Assembly (NCBI RefSeq): GCF_040219335.1
Contig: NZ_JAVJSQ010000003.1
Coordinates: 1-64,000, forward strand
Reading direction: 5' to 3'
DNA from: Gimesia sp.
GTDB taxonomy: Bacteria; Planctomycetota; Planctomycetia; Planctomycetales; Planctomycetaceae
DNA: 64,000 nt
Shown here: piece after piece, positions 18,520 to 28,300 of the stretch
Layout of the letters: each line of letters begins with the position of its first letter
Numbering within the stretch: position 1 is the stretch's first letter
The notes under the pieces: model-generated
Database searches by the model: none
Told to the model about the DNA's origin: nothing
What the model saw: only the letters and a program-made list of their open reading frames with translations
Program-made: the position numbers and the translations under genes

Positions 18520-19029
18520 CCTGCTTGCTCCTGAAATAACGGCACTGTTCGGTTTGAGAACTATTGTAGAGGATTACTTGAGCCTGACTTAAGTCATCTG
18601 GTTCGATTTGTCAGCTTTTTCGGCAACGGACCTCTGAAATGAGATATTCTCTGAAAATCCCGATTCAGGGGCTGTATTTAGCGGAGACCGCTGATACAAT
18701 TCCACTCCGATGAGGAGCCAGATGGTCCGTCTACCGGTACGGTGACCGACCCGCTCTGAGCTGATCTCCAGAATCTCTTTCATAAAGAGCCGGCTGTTTG
18801 CCCTCTTTTCGTGTTGTTTTTGCTACATTTTGCCGAAATCCTGAGACAGGGGTTTCGCTTCTGACCGTAGCAGTGGGGTGATACGAAGCAGAGCTTCGAG
18901 GAGAGCGCTGTCCAGACCGTCGTCTGTTCATGCCCCCTGAGTCGATAGGGATCGACTCTCACACCATGTTCTTTTTTACGCGACGCATGCCTCACCTGCG
19001 GGATGAAGGTGCGTCAAAAGGCTGATTAT
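18520..19029. other. Long intergenic/leader region before the DEAD-box helicase gene
   Basis: About 510 bp between divergent genes and no credible gene. At 18775-18808 the sequence CTCTTT-CAT-AAAGAG-N13-CTCTTT allows the central AAAGAG to pair with either CTCTTT copy. The second copy is followed by TCGTGTTGTTTTTG. Such alternatives could act in a leader, but no promoter was located, so this is only a possibility. Confidence 0.35.
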
Positions 19030-20793
19030 ATGTCAACTGATGTCTCTGAGCAGACAAAATTCACTGATTTTGCGCTTGCACAACCCATTCTCGCTGCACT
19101 TGAGACGCTGGGCTACCAGACACCCACCCCGATTCAGGCACAGACGATCCCGCATCTGCTGGAGGGTCGTGACCTGGTAGGTCAGGCACAGACGGGAACC
19201 GGCAAAACAGCCGCGTTCGCACTCCCCCTGCTCTCAAATATCGACCTGGAAGTCAAAGCTCCCCAGGTTCTGGTGCTGGCTCCGACCCGGGAACTGGCGA
19301 TCCAGGTCTCTGAGTCGTTCAAAGATTACGGTTCAGAACTGCAGGGGCTGCAGGTACTCCCCATCTACGGAGGCGCCAGCTTCCGCGACCAGCTGCAACC
19401 CCTGAAACGGGGCGTGCATGTCGTAGTGGGAACCCCCGGACGCGTCATGGACCACATGCGTCGTGGTACTCTGAAAATGGACCAGCTCCGCTGTCTTGTG
19501 CTCGATGAAGCAGACGAAATGCTGCGTATGGGCTTCATTGACGACGTGGAATGGATTCTGGAACAGACCCCCGAGAACCATCAGACCACACTCTTTTCCG
19601 CCACGATGCCCGATGCCATCCGTCGCATCGCAGTCAACTACCTGCAGTCGCCGGAAGAGATTACCGTTAAAGTCAAAACTCGTACCGCCGATACAATTCA
19701 TCAGCGATTCTGGCTCGCGAAAGGGCACCACAAAATGGATGCTCTGACCCGCATCCTGGAAGTGGAAGAAACTGATGGCGTGATCATCTTTGTCCGTACC
19801 AAGAGCATCACCACTGAGCTGGCTGAAAAACTGGAAGCCCGCGGCTTCCTGTCGGCTCCATTGAATGGTGATATCCCTCAAAGGCAGCGTGAACTCACTG
19901 TCGGCAGACTGAAAGCCGGCCATGTCAACATTGTCATCGCTACCGATGTCGCTGCCCGCGGACTGGATGTAGACCGTATCAGCCACGTGATCAACTACGA
20001 TCTGCCAGGGGACTCTGAAGCCTACGTGCACCGCATCGGACGAACGGGACGTGCCGGCCGAACCGGCCACGCGATCACTTTCGTTTCCCCGCGTGAAACC
20101 CGCTCGCTGTCCAACATTGAACGGGCCATCAAACATAAACTGGAACGCATGGACCTGCCCACGATCGAGGCGATCAATGAACGTCGCACCGCTCGTTTCA
20201 AGGAATCCATCACCAGCGCTATGAGTGCTCCCGATTTTGACATGTTCCGCAAGCTGCTCAGCGAACACCAGGCTGACACCAGCTGTTCGGAAATCGAAAT
20301 CGCCGCTGCCCTGGCCTGCCTGCATCAGGGCAAACGCCCTCTGTTTCTTCAGGAAACAACCCGGCAGGAAACACGCAAACCGCGCGAGACCGAAGGTCAC
20401 AAACCACCTCAAGGCGAACGTCGTTTCAACAAAGACAAAGACCGTCCGGAGCGCCCTCGCAAACGGGAATTCAGCGATTCACCGGAAGAGGGTATGGAAC
20501 GCTACAAGCTGCAGGTGGGTCACAACCATGGCGTCAAACCAGGCAACATCGTTGGTGCCATCGCTAACGAAGCCAACCTGGATAGCCAGTACATCGGCCG
20601 CATCAATATCTTTGATGAATTCAGTACGGTCGATCTTCCCGAAGGGATGCCCCGGAATATCTTCCGTGCTTTGAAGAACGTCTGGGTGGCTGGTCAGCAG
20701 TTACGGATCTCCCGCTGGGAATCACCCGAAACCTTCGCCGGTAAGAAGAAACGTTTCAAAGGCAAACTGAAACACAAGCAACAGAAAGCCTAA
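19030..20793 (+). CDS. deaD: DEAD-box ATP-dependent RNA helicase (DeaD/CsdA type)
   Basis: A 587-residue RNA helicase. Q motif 'FTDFALAQPI...PTPIQAQ' at the start, Walker A AQTGTGKT (about 50), PTRELA, DEAD (about 158-161), SAT (about 191), ARGLD and HRIGRTGRAGR (about 330). A Lys/Arg/Glu-rich linker (about 430-490) leads to a C-terminal DbpA/CsdA RNA-binding domain ('YKLQVGHNHGVKPGNIVGAI', about 495-570) and a basic tail. It should unwind structured RNA in ribosome assembly and mRNA turnover. ATG 19030 is chosen (AAAGG 8 bases upstream); an ATG at 19003 lacks a site. A strong terminator follows. Confidence 0.93.
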   Translation: MSTDVSEQTKFTDFALAQPILAALETLGYQTPTPIQAQTIPHLLEGRDLVGQAQTGTGKTAAFALPLLSNIDLEVKAPQVLVLAPTRELAIQVSESFKDYGSELQGLQVLPIYGGASFRDQLQPLKRGVHVVVGTPGRVMDHMRRGTLKMDQLRCLVLDEADEMLRMGFIDDVEWILEQTPENHQTTLFSATMPDAIRRIAVNYLQSPEEITVKVKTRTADTIHQRFWLAKGHHKMDALTRILEVEETDGVIIFVRTKSITTELAEKLEARGFLSAPLNGDIPQRQRELTVGRLKAGHVNIVIATDVAARGLDVDRISHVINYDLPGDSEAYVHRIGRTGRAGRTGHAITFVSPRETRSLSNIERAIKHKLERMDLPTIEAINERRTARFKESITSAMSAPDFDMFRKLLSEHQADTSCSEIEIAAALACLHQGKRPLFLQETTRQETRKPRETEGHKPPQGERRFNKDKDRPERPRKREFSDSPEEGMERYKLQVGHNHGVKPGNIVGAIANEANLDSQYIGRINIFDEFSTVDLPEGMPRNIFRALKNVWVAGQQLRISRWESPETFAGKKKRFKGKLKHKQQKA

Positions 20794-20803
20794 GCTGTGG
20801 ATA

Positions 20804-20846
20804 CAAAAAAACCGCTGTCCTGAGTAATCGGGACAGCGGTTTTTTA
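20804..20846. terminator. Bidirectional intrinsic terminator
   Basis: The perfect stem ACCGCTGTCC (20811-20820)/GGACAGCGGT (20831-20840) has a 10-base loop and is flanked by A7 on the left and T5 on the right. It lies between the convergent DEAD-box helicase gene (stop 20793) and the coiled-coil gene (stop 20871) and can serve both. Confidence 0.9.
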
Positions 20847-20870
20847 TTTTGAGATCAGTGTGTCAGCCGT

Positions 20871-22370
20871 TTATTTGCCGGCTCCACCAAAGACATTCGA
20901 AGTCTGACCGGAAGAGGTCTGCTGCTTCAATCGTTTGCTGCGGGTGAAGACTCCGGAAACCTGTCCTGAAGAACTGGCACTCACGCCGGTTTTCTTGGCT
21001 CCCGCTTTGATCGGAGAGGCAATCCCAGAACCGGGAGTATGCAGGCGACGCTGTGGCTTGTAACCGATGTAGCTCAGGAAGTCGTTGATACCGATCACGC
21101 GGACTGCTTTCAGACGGGCTTCTTCACGAATTTCTTTCATCTTCGCGAGAACCTGCTGCATCTTGTCGCGCTGTTCATCGGTCTTGGCAGAATCCACATC
21201 GGGAGACTCACCAATCACGAGGAACTTGGTGTGTACGGTCAGGCCGTTACCGGTCCGCTCGCCATTTTCGGTCACGATGTTATCGATCTTGGCGTTCGCA
21301 TTCTCGATGATCCGCTGCAGCAGATCCATATCGGACTTGCCATCACCATCCAGGTCGATGATACCTGAAATTGCGAAGGTTTCAGGACGACCGACACCCC
21401 AGAGCGGTGTGTAAATCGGATCGCCGGGGCTGATTGGCTGGTAGATGTCATCAGAAACAATGCGTGCTTCAGAGAGGTGTGGTCCGAGGATCTTGGTGAC
21501 TTCGATGGCACCAATGATGTCTTCTTCACCACGACCGATTCCCTGGTGGGCTTTACGATAGACGCTGAATGTCATCTGCTTGGGCAGACGGTCTGCCTCA
21601 CCCAGGTTGATCCAGACCACGCCAGTGCTGTTATCAACAGTTCGAATTACGCCATCCGGTTTTTCAAAGCTGACCTTTTGAACTTCAGTCAATCGGCTAC
21701 GCAGGGTATCAATCAGGCTGGCGTAGGTATTGTTTTTGTTTTCGAGGTCTTTAATTGTTTTCGCGTTGGTTTCACGCAACTGGTCCAGCTCGATCAGGAT
21801 TTCTTCGTTTTCCTTCTGCAGGGCAGCGATCTGCTGATCTTTGGCGGAAACTTCTTCTTCTTTGACTTTCTGAGTGTCAGCCAGATCCTTTTCTGCTCCG
21901 TCGCGGGCAGTCCGGTGCTGGTCAACAACTTTATCCAGCTCACCTTTGAGAGCCAGGAACTGGGCTTCGAGTTTGTTTTTGTCGGCCTGTTCCTGTGCCA
22001 GCTGATTCTTGGTCTGGTTGAGCTGAGTGGAGAGCTTGATCAGGGTGTTTTTAATCGTGGGCTCTGCCAGAACGTCAGCATGGGTCTTGATATCCTGCTC
22101 GGTCGCACCAATGACGGTGTTCGGAGTTTTGTTATCAAGGCCGATTTCATCCTGCTCGTTCCCGATCAGCTTTTTCAAAGCCTGCAGTTCTTCGTCCAGC
22201 TTGCGTACTGCGGCATCGCTGGTACGAGCGTTTGACTCAGCCTGATTCAGCTTGGCGTTGGCTTCTGCCAGATCTTTATAGTTCAGGTAAGCCATCACGC
22301 CACAGATCAGTGTGAGCATGACGAAAAAGATTAATGAGAAGTGAACAGCAGTTGGTTTACTGGCAGCCAT
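20871..22370 (-). CDS. Membrane-anchored coiled-coil protein, function unknown
   Basis: A 499-residue protein that I do not recognise by function. A short N-terminus precedes one membrane helix (about 10-29). A long coiled coil follows (about 32-230, Ala/Glu/Gln/Lys-rich, e.g. 'AQEQADKNKLEAQFLALKGEL'). A globular beta-containing part (about 240-410) includes 'VDNSTGVVWINLGEADRL' and 'SPGDPIYTPLWG', which suggests an SH3-like or barrel domain. The C-terminal tail (about 440-499) is basic and Ser/Gly/Lys-rich, low complexity. Architecture (TM anchor plus coiled coil) resembles planctomycete-specific envelope-spanning proteins. Single gene, divergent from polA. Confidence 0.75.
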   Translation of the reverse strand: MAASKPTAVHFSLIFFVMLTLICGVMAYLNYKDLAEANAKLNQAESNARTSDAAVRKLDEELQALKKLIGNEQDEIGLDNKTPNTVIGATEQDIKTHADVLAEPTIKNTLIKLSTQLNQTKNQLAQEQADKNKLEAQFLALKGELDKVVDQHRTARDGAEKDLADTQKVKEEEVSAKDQQIAALQKENEEILIELDQLRETNAKTIKDLENKNNTYASLIDTLRSRLTEVQKVSFEKPDGVIRTVDNSTGVVWINLGEADRLPKQMTFSVYRKAHQGIGRGEEDIIGAIEVTKILGPHLSEARIVSDDIYQPISPGDPIYTPLWGVGRPETFAISGIIDLDGDGKSDMDLLQRIIENANAKIDNIVTENGERTGNGLTVHTKFLVIGESPDVDSAKTDEQRDKMQQVLAKMKEIREEARLKAVRVIGINDFLSYIGYKPQRRLHTPGSGIASPIKAGAKKTGVSASSSGQVSGVFTRSKRLKQQTSSGQTSNVFGGAGK

Positions 22371-22889
22371 TTTTTCTAACCTTAAGGATTTTCAAGTGAC
22401 AATCGTGGTTAACGAAGCACCGTGGCGGTGATGGTCGATATGTCAAACTATCTTCAGCAATGCCCGGCCGTCTGCCATGACAACCTGCAGGAAGACCAGA
22501 AGAGGTGGTTCTGAGAATTCTGAAGAACAGCGTCCTGCTATCTATCATTCTAAGTTCAGGAATAGCAGTGTCAAGCAGCTTCTCTGAACCTCCCCCCTCT
22601 GTCGATAAACAGTTTCCGATATACCGGCAGGCTTGCCCCACCTGCCAGGCTACACAAAGTATCAGTAAACTGCGTTCCCGCAGTCTGACTGACAAAAGAT
22701 TTCATTGAGTTCCGACTTCGGCCCGCCTGTACATGGCGATTCGCGACTGTCTCCCCAATAATGAGACTCTCACGAGTCGATTTCCTGCAGATTCGCGAAC
22801 AGCAGGTCCTCATGCCGGGCCCGTAAAATCTCCTCATGTTTCCAGTTTCGGCTATCTCATTTCAAAATTTCAGGTAAAGCTAAATCTTT
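22371..22889. other. Intergenic, no gene recognised
   Basis: About 520 bp between the divergent coiled-coil gene and polA. The reading frames present are short and do not resemble proteins. It should hold both promoters; none could be placed with confidence. AGGTAAAG at 22872-22879 may serve as ribosome-binding site for polA. Confidence 0.4.
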
Positions 22890-25586
22890 ATGAAAGAAAC
22901 ACTTTACATCATTGATACGTTTTCTCTGGTATTTCAGGTTTTTCATGCTGTGCCGGCCATGACCAGTCCTGCGGGTCAACCGACCAATGCCATCTTTGGC
23001 ATTACGCGGGACATTCTGAACATCATCAAGAGCCAGGCCCCCGACTACCTGATCTTCGCCATGGATTCCAGCGGACCGGGCACCCGGAATGATGTGTATC
23101 CCGAATATAAAGCGAATCGCACCGAGATGCCGGAAGACCTCCGGCCCCAGATTCCGCACATCATGGATGTCGTGCGGGGATTTCAGGTTCCGATTATCGA
23201 ATGTCCGGGTTGGGAAGCTGATGACGTTTTTGCCACAATCGCCCGCCAGGCCCGGGAAAAAGGCCTCGATACGGTGATCGTCACCAACGACAAGGATGCC
23301 CGCCAGCTGATTAATGAAGCCGTACGACTCTACAACATTCGTAAAAACAAGTTCATGGACGCCCAGGCCGTCGAAGACGACTGGGGCGTGCGACCGGATC
23401 AGGTTATCGATTTCCAGTCACTCGTGGGAGACAGCGTCGACAATATCCCAGGTGTCCCCCTCGTCGGTCCCAAGAAGGCACAAACCCTGATCGAGCAGTT
23501 CGGCTCCCTGGAAGAGGTGCTCGCCAATGCAGATAAAGCCAAAGGCCCCAAACTGCAGCAGAACCTGAAAGAATTCGCCGACCAGGCCCGCATGTCCCGC
23601 GAGCTGGTAACACTGAATCAGAACCTGGACCTCAGCGTTGACTGGGAAGCCTCCCGCCTGACACATCCCGACCGGGAACGACTGCACGAGCTGTTCATGG
23701 ATTTCGGCTTCCGTCGCTTCGCCGAGGAGATGAAAGAAGACTTCACCAAACCAGAGGAAGTCGAGCCCCAGGAACGCATCCGGGAGACCGTCGACACTGA
23801 AGCCGCCTTCGAGAAATTCGTGGCACTGCTCAAGGAACAGGATGAATTCTGCGTCGACCTGGAAACCACCGGACTGAAACCGGCCGAAGCTGAAATCGTC
23901 GGCTGGGCCATCAGCTGGGAAAAGCACAGCGGCTATTACATTCCCGTCGAAGGCCCTCCGGGGCAGCCGGCCCTCGATCCTCAACTGGTGCTCAGCCAGC
24001 TCAAACCACTGCTGGAAGACCCCGAGATTCAGATTACGAATCAGAACATCAAGTACGATATGGTCGTGCTGATGCGGGCCGGCGTCTTTCTGCAGGGCGT
24101 CAGTATCGATCCGATGGTCGCTTCCTACCTGCTCAATGCAGGCGAACGGGGACACAGCCTGGACAAGCTGTCCGAACGCTATCTGCAGCACACCATGATT
24201 CCCATTTCGGAACTGATTGGCTCTGGAAAACAGCAGAAAAAGATGTTCGAAGTCGAGATCAACAAGGTCGCTGAATACGCGGTCGAAGATGCTGAGATCG
24301 CCTGGCAACTCTCCCGGATTCTCAAGGATGAACTGCAGCAACACAACCTGTGGGACCTGTACTGGGACCTGGAACGTCCGCTGATTCCGATCCTCGCCGA
24401 GATGGAATTCACCGGCATCCGCGTCGACATCGATGAACTCAAGCAGCAGAGCCAGGCGCTGGACGAACGACTGATGACACTCATCGAAGAGATCCATTCA
24501 CTGGCCGGCCATGAATTCAACATCGCCTCTCCGCTGCAGCTCCGCACGGTGCTGTTCGAAGAACTGAATCTGCCCGTCGTCAAGAAAACCAAAACCGGCC
24601 CCAGTACCGATCAGAGCGTATTGGAGAAGCTGGCTCCGTTACACGAGCTGCCTGCGAAAATCACCGAACACCGGCACCTCTCCAAGTTGAAGAGTACCTA
24701 CCTCGATGCCCTGCCCGGGCTGGTCAATCCGGAAACCGGACGCATTCACGCGAGCTTCAACCAGGTGGTCGCCGCCACCGGTCGTCTGAGTTCCAGTGAC
24801 CCGAATCTGCAGAACATCCCGATTCGCACACCGGAAGGGCGCCTGATACGCAAAGCTTTCATTCCTCAGGACGAAACCTGGCGGCTGCTCTGTGCGGACT
24901 ATTCGCAGATCGAACTCCGCGTGCTGGCTCATCTCAGTCAGGACGAGGCCCTCAGCCAGGCCTTCCGGGAAGGAGCCGACATTCATACCGCGGTTGCCGC
25001 CGACATCTTCCGCGTCACCCTGGATGACGTCGACAGTGACATGCGGCGGACCGCCAAAGCAGTGAACTTCGGTGTGATTTACGGTCAGAGTCCCTTCGGT
25101 CTCTCCGAAGCGATCGGCATCCCTCAGAACGAAGCAGCCGGCTTCATCGACGATTACTTTGATCGTTACCAGGGTGTCCGGGAATTCCTGGACCAGATTC
25201 TGGAGGATTGTGCCAGTAAAAATTACGTCACGACCATCTGTGGCAGAAAACGTGAGATCCAGGGCGTGCGGGGCGGCGTCCAGAAACAGTTGAATATGCC
25301 CGAACGGACCGCCATCAATACCGTCATTCAGGGATCAGCCGCCGACCTGATCAAGCAGGCAATGATCAACGTCAGCCAGCGACTCAAAGACGAAGCACAT
25401 CCCGGCCGGATGCTGATGCAGATTCATGACGAACTGGTCTTCGAAGTTCCGGTGGGCGAACTGGAATCACTGGGAGAAATTGTACAGTGCGAGATGGAAT
25501 CAGCCATGGATCTGGAGGTGCCTCTGATCGTCGATATGTCGTCCGGACTGAACTGGCTGGAACAGACGTCTCTGGGAATTGACTGA
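22890..25586 (+). CDS. polA: DNA polymerase I
   Basis: An 898-residue protein with all three domains: 5'-3' nuclease (about 1-290; 'DSSGPGTRNDVYPEYKANR', 'GWEADDVFAT', 'GDSVDNIPG'), 3'-5' exonuclease (about 305-490) and family A polymerase (about 510-898). The proofreading site looks intact (DLETTG near 322, NIKYD, and YAVEDA). Polymerase motifs are ADYSQIELR (A, near 670), RRTAKAVNFGVIYG (B) and QIHDELVFEV (C, near 845). It fills gaps left after Okazaki primer removal and in repair. Single gene; the coaE-rho-ribH-nusB genes follow on the same strand after 315 bp. Confidence 0.97.
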   Translation: MKETLYIIDTFSLVFQVFHAVPAMTSPAGQPTNAIFGITRDILNIIKSQAPDYLIFAMDSSGPGTRNDVYPEYKANRTEMPEDLRPQIPHIMDVVRGFQVPIIECPGWEADDVFATIARQAREKGLDTVIVTNDKDARQLINEAVRLYNIRKNKFMDAQAVEDDWGVRPDQVIDFQSLVGDSVDNIPGVPLVGPKKAQTLIEQFGSLEEVLANADKAKGPKLQQNLKEFADQARMSRELVTLNQNLDLSVDWEASRLTHPDRERLHELFMDFGFRRFAEEMKEDFTKPEEVEPQERIRETVDTEAAFEKFVALLKEQDEFCVDLETTGLKPAEAEIVGWAISWEKHSGYYIPVEGPPGQPALDPQLVLSQLKPLLEDPEIQITNQNIKYDMVVLMRAGVFLQGVSIDPMVASYLLNAGERGHSLDKLSERYLQHTMIPISELIGSGKQQKKMFEVEINKVAEYAVEDAEIAWQLSRILKDELQQHNLWDLYWDLERPLIPILAEMEFTGIRVDIDELKQQSQALDERLMTLIEEIHSLAGHEFNIASPLQLRTVLFEELNLPVVKKTKTGPSTDQSVLEKLAPLHELPAKITEHRHLSKLKSTYLDALPGLVNPETGRIHASFNQVVAATGRLSSSDPNLQNIPIRTPEGRLIRKAFIPQDETWRLLCADYSQIELRVLAHLSQDEALSQAFREGADIHTAVAADIFRVTLDDVDSDMRRTAKAVNFGVIYGQSPFGLSEAIGIPQNEAAGFIDDYFDRYQGVREFLDQILEDCASKNYVTTICGRKREIQGVRGGVQKQLNMPERTAINTVIQGSAADLIKQAMINVSQRLKDEAHPGRMLMQIHDELVFEVPVGELESLGEIVQCEMESAMDLEVPLIVDMSSGLNWLEQTSLGID

Positions 25587-25901
25587 GGCTTGATTCTTCG
25601 CAAAATCCAGCATTTTCCGGATCGTGGAGCCGACAAACTGTCACCCATCAAAAAGGGCTGATCCGGCAGTTCAACAGTCTTGTAAAGAAAGGATAAATTT
25701 TAAGCTGAAAACAGTGAACTTTCCTTTTTTTTGTTGACAACCAGTCAGGTATTGGTAACGATATTAATGCACGCCTATGTGTCTCATCTACCTGTTGCTA
25801 AGGGATTCAGCAATCATAAGCCTCCTGTGTGGTACGTTTCTGTTGCAAAGGAATGTGTAAGAAAACCATTTTCCACCATTGCAAGTTAGCACAACCACCT
25901 T
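25587..25901. other. Intergenic region before coaE
   Basis: 315 bp. A 7-bp inverted repeat (CCGGATC 25617-25623 and GATCCGG 25660-25666) lies just after polA and might help end its transcript. An AT-rich block at 25675-25735 precedes a perfect TTGACA (25734-25739), listed separately. No gene was seen. Confidence 0.4.
25734..25762 (+). promoter_or_regulatory. Possible sigma-70 promoter for the coaE-rho region
   Basis: A consensus -35 TTGACA at 25734-25739 is preceded by a T-rich stretch (25721-25732) resembling an UP element. The matching -10 is weak (TAACGA at 25756-25761, 16-base spacer). The leader to coaE would be about 135 bases. Confidence 0.35.
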
Positions 25902-26549
25902 GTGTCTTGTCATAAAGTCATCCCTACGATTTCTCTGATTGGAGGAATCGGATCAGGTAAAAGTGCAGTAGCCAAAACAGTAAATTCATTTCGACCGATC
26001 AGAGTCATCGATGCCGACAAGATCGGACACGAAGTACTTGATTTCCCCGAAGTTCAACAGAAAATACGAGCCCGTTTCGGGTCTGTGGTGTTCAATGAAC
26101 AGGGGATAATAATACGTAAAGAACTCGCCAGACTCGTTTTTGGAGAAACAAAGCAACACCAGGAAGCATTAGACGCACTTGAAAAGATCGTCCATCCCGA
26201 GATTCATCGGAGGTTGGAACAGGAAATTGTGGCAGCCCGGTCTGAAGGACAGGTAGATGCCATCCTGGTAGACGCCGCCGTGATTCTGGAAGCGGGATGG
26301 CAAAAGCTGTGTGATCACATCGTTTTTATTGAGTGTCCCTTTGAGCAACGCCTGCACAGAGTGACTGAGAATCGAGGGTGGTCAGCAGCAGAATTAACCA
26401 AACGGGAGAATCAACAGTTGCCTCTCTCAGAAAAGCGTAAACTGGCAACCAGCGTGATTCACAATGATCAGGACCTGGAATCAGCAGGTCTTCAATTATC
26501 CAGATTCATCGATTCAATACTGCCAACAGAAAAAGAGACAATTCAATGA
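25902..26549 (+). CDS. coaE: Dephospho-CoA kinase
   Basis: A 215-residue enzyme for the last step of coenzyme A synthesis, phosphorylating the ribose 3'-OH of dephospho-CoA. It shows the P-loop GGIGSGKS (about 13-20), 'VIDADKIGHEVL' with the catalytic DxD-H region (about 35-45), and 'FIECPFEQRLHRV...RGWS' in the lid region. Start is GTG at 25902, the only start codon before the P-loop in this frame; no ribosome-binding site is obvious, so the start is uncertain. Codon choice is more AT-rich than in its neighbours polA and rho. Rho follows after 228 bp. Confidence 0.88.
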   Translation: MSCHKVIPTISLIGGIGSGKSAVAKTVNSFRPIRVIDADKIGHEVLDFPEVQQKIRARFGSVVFNEQGIIIRKELARLVFGETKQHQEALDALEKIVHPEIHRRLEQEIVAARSEGQVDAILVDAAVILEAGWQKLCDHIVFIECPFEQRLHRVTENRGWSAAELTKRENQQLPLSEKRKLATSVIHNDQDLESAGLQLSRFIDSILPTEKETIQ

Positions 26550-26777
26550 TTTGAGGATATCCCATTCACATCCTCAGTCTGACACATATAATAATTTCGT
26601 CTTCAACCTGAGACAGCTGACTCGCCGCTGATTCAACCGAAACCAGTTGATGCCTTTTCAAATGTAACCTGACCTTTCCAGAGGTTCAAAATTCTTCGCG
26701 TTCAACCCATCTGCTTTACTCCCAGAAACTCCACTCGATTTCATCTCACTATTTAGCAATTCGGAAAGTATTTGATC

Positions 26778-28211
26778 ATGGCCAAATCCATAAAACTTCA
26801 GACCTCTGAAAATGACGGGCTTGTGGCTTCAGAAAATATAGACGGGTTAGACTCGAACGGTAAAGCGGGCAAAACCGCGACGCGCGATCAGCGCGCGGAT
26901 GCCATCTCCAAAGCGGCAGATGAACGCTACGAAAAAATCAAGCAGAGCGAAATCCACATCGCCGATCTGCAGCGACTGACCATGAAGGAACTCATGCAGC
27001 TCGCCAAGGAAGAAAACCTCACCGAATACACCGGGCTCAAAAAACAGGACCTGATCTTCAAGATCCTGAAAGAACGAACCAAGGTCAACGGACTCATGTT
27101 CGGCGAAGGAACTCTCGAGATCCTGCCGGACGGCTTCGGCTTCCTCCGCAGCCCCGATTACCACTACCTCCCCTGCCCGGACGACATTTACGTCTCGCCC
27201 AGTCAGATCCGACGCTTCGGATTACGCACCGGTGCGATCGTGGCAGGGCAGATTCGTCCGCCCAAAGAAAACGAACGTTACTTCGCACTGCTGCGAGTCG
27301 AAGCGGTCAACGGTTGTGACCCCGAAATCCTCACGACCAAAGTCTTCTTCGATGACCTGACCCCGCTGCACCCGAAAGAACGGCTCCGCCTCTCTTCACC
27401 TGCCGGCAACCTGAGCACGCGCATTGTCGATCTCGTGGCCCCCGTCGGTATGGGACAGCGTGGTCTGATCGTATCGCCTCCACGTGCCGGTAAAACGGTC
27501 ATGCTGCAGGAGATGGCCAAGTGCGTTCTCGCCAGCCATCCCAGCGCGTACGTGTTCATCCTGCTGATTGACGAGCGACCGGAAGAGGTCACCGACATGG
27601 AACGACAGGTCGGCGGCGACCGCTGTGAAGTCGTCTCCAGTACATTCGACGAGCCGCCGAGCCGACACATTCAGGTTTCGGAAATGGTCATTGAAAAAGC
27701 CAAACGCATGGTGGAATACGGTGAAGACGTTGTCATCTTCCTGGATTCCATCACCCGCCTGGCCCGTGCCTGGAACACCGAAGTCCCGCACTCTGGTAAG
27801 ATCCTCTCCGGTGGTGTAGACGCAAACGCGCTGCAGCACCCCAAACGGTTCTTCGGTGCTGCCCGTAACGTGGAAGAAGGGGGCAGCCTGACAATCGTTG
27901 CAACCGCCCTTGTCGATACCGGCAGCCGCATGGATGAAGTGATCTTCGAAGAATTCAAAGGGACCGGTAACACCGAACTGCACCTCGACCGTAGAATGGT
28001 CGAAAAGCGTATCTGGCCGGCAATCGATGTCAACAAGTCGGGTACCCGTCGCGAAGAACTGCTGATGGACGAAGAAGAACTCCGTCGCGTCTGGATCCTC
28101 AGACGGGTTCTCAACGATATGAATCCGGTTGATGCGATGGAACTGTTGACCAACCGGATGCGACGTTCTAAAACGAACGAAGAATTTCTGCTGAGCATGA
28201 ACCTGGGATAA
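26778..28211 (+). CDS. rho: Transcription termination factor Rho
   Basis: A 477-residue hexameric RNA-dependent ATPase. A Lys-rich extension (about 1-60) precedes the Rho N-terminal helical domain ('[29 protein letters not shown]' region, about 68-100). The cold-shock RNA-binding domain follows ('[27 protein letters not shown]'). The ATPase core has PPRAGKT (about 235), [10 protein letters not shown] and '[15 protein letters not shown]', and ends with '[10 protein letters not shown]'. Start ATG 26778 has GGAAAG about 9 bases upstream; the preceding TTG at 26772 is less likely. ribH follows after 89 bp. Confidence 0.97.
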   Translation: MAKSIKLQTSENDGLVASENIDGLDSNGKAGKTATRDQRADAISKAADERYEKIKQSEIHIADLQRLTMKELMQLAKEENLTEYTGLKKQDLIFKILKERTKVNGLMFGEGTLEILPDGFGFLRSPDYHYLPCPDDIYVSPSQIRRFGLRTGAIVAGQIRPPKENERYFALLRVEAVNGCDPEILTTKVFFDDLTPLHPKERLRLSSPAGNLSTRIVDLVAPVGMGQRGLIVSPPRAGKTVMLQEMAKCVLASHPSAYVFILLIDERPEEVTDMERQVGGDRCEVVSSTFDEPPSRHIQVSEMVIEKAKRMVEYGEDVVIFLDSITRLARAWNTEVPHSGKILSGGVDANALQHPKRFFGAARNVEEGGSLTIVATALVDTGSRMDEVIFEEFKGTGNTELHLDRRMVEKRIWPAIDVNKSGTRREELLMDEEELRRVWILRRVLNDMNPVDAMELLTNRMRRSKTNEEFLLSMNLG

Positions 28212-28223
28212 TCAGCAATGCAA

Positions 28224-28245
28224 AGTAGTCTCAAAACAGACTGCT
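28224..28245 (+). promoter_or_regulatory. Small hairpin in the rho-ribH gap
   Basis: AGTAGTCT (28224-28231) and AGACTGCT (28238-28245) can form an 8-bp stem with one G-T pair and a 6-base loop. An alternative pairing joins TCAGCA (28212-28217) and TGCTGA (28242-28247). There is no T-run, so it is not a standard terminator, and it does not match an FMN riboswitch. Confidence 0.3.
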
Positions 28246-28300
28246 GACTCTCCCGGATCTGTCATTTTTATCCACCTGGCTATTTGAAATAACGACCTCG

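Noticed and set aside
19333-20412. Long open frame antisense to the DEAD-box helicase gene
   Set aside because: It is a codon-bias shadow of a clear helicase gene; the translation has no family features and no start signals.
23418-24497. 359-codon open frame antisense to polA
   Set aside because: Shadow of the polA reading frame; no recognisable domain.
28212-28300. FMN riboswitch before ribH
   Set aside because: Only 89 bases and no conserved RFN elements; only a small hairpin is present.
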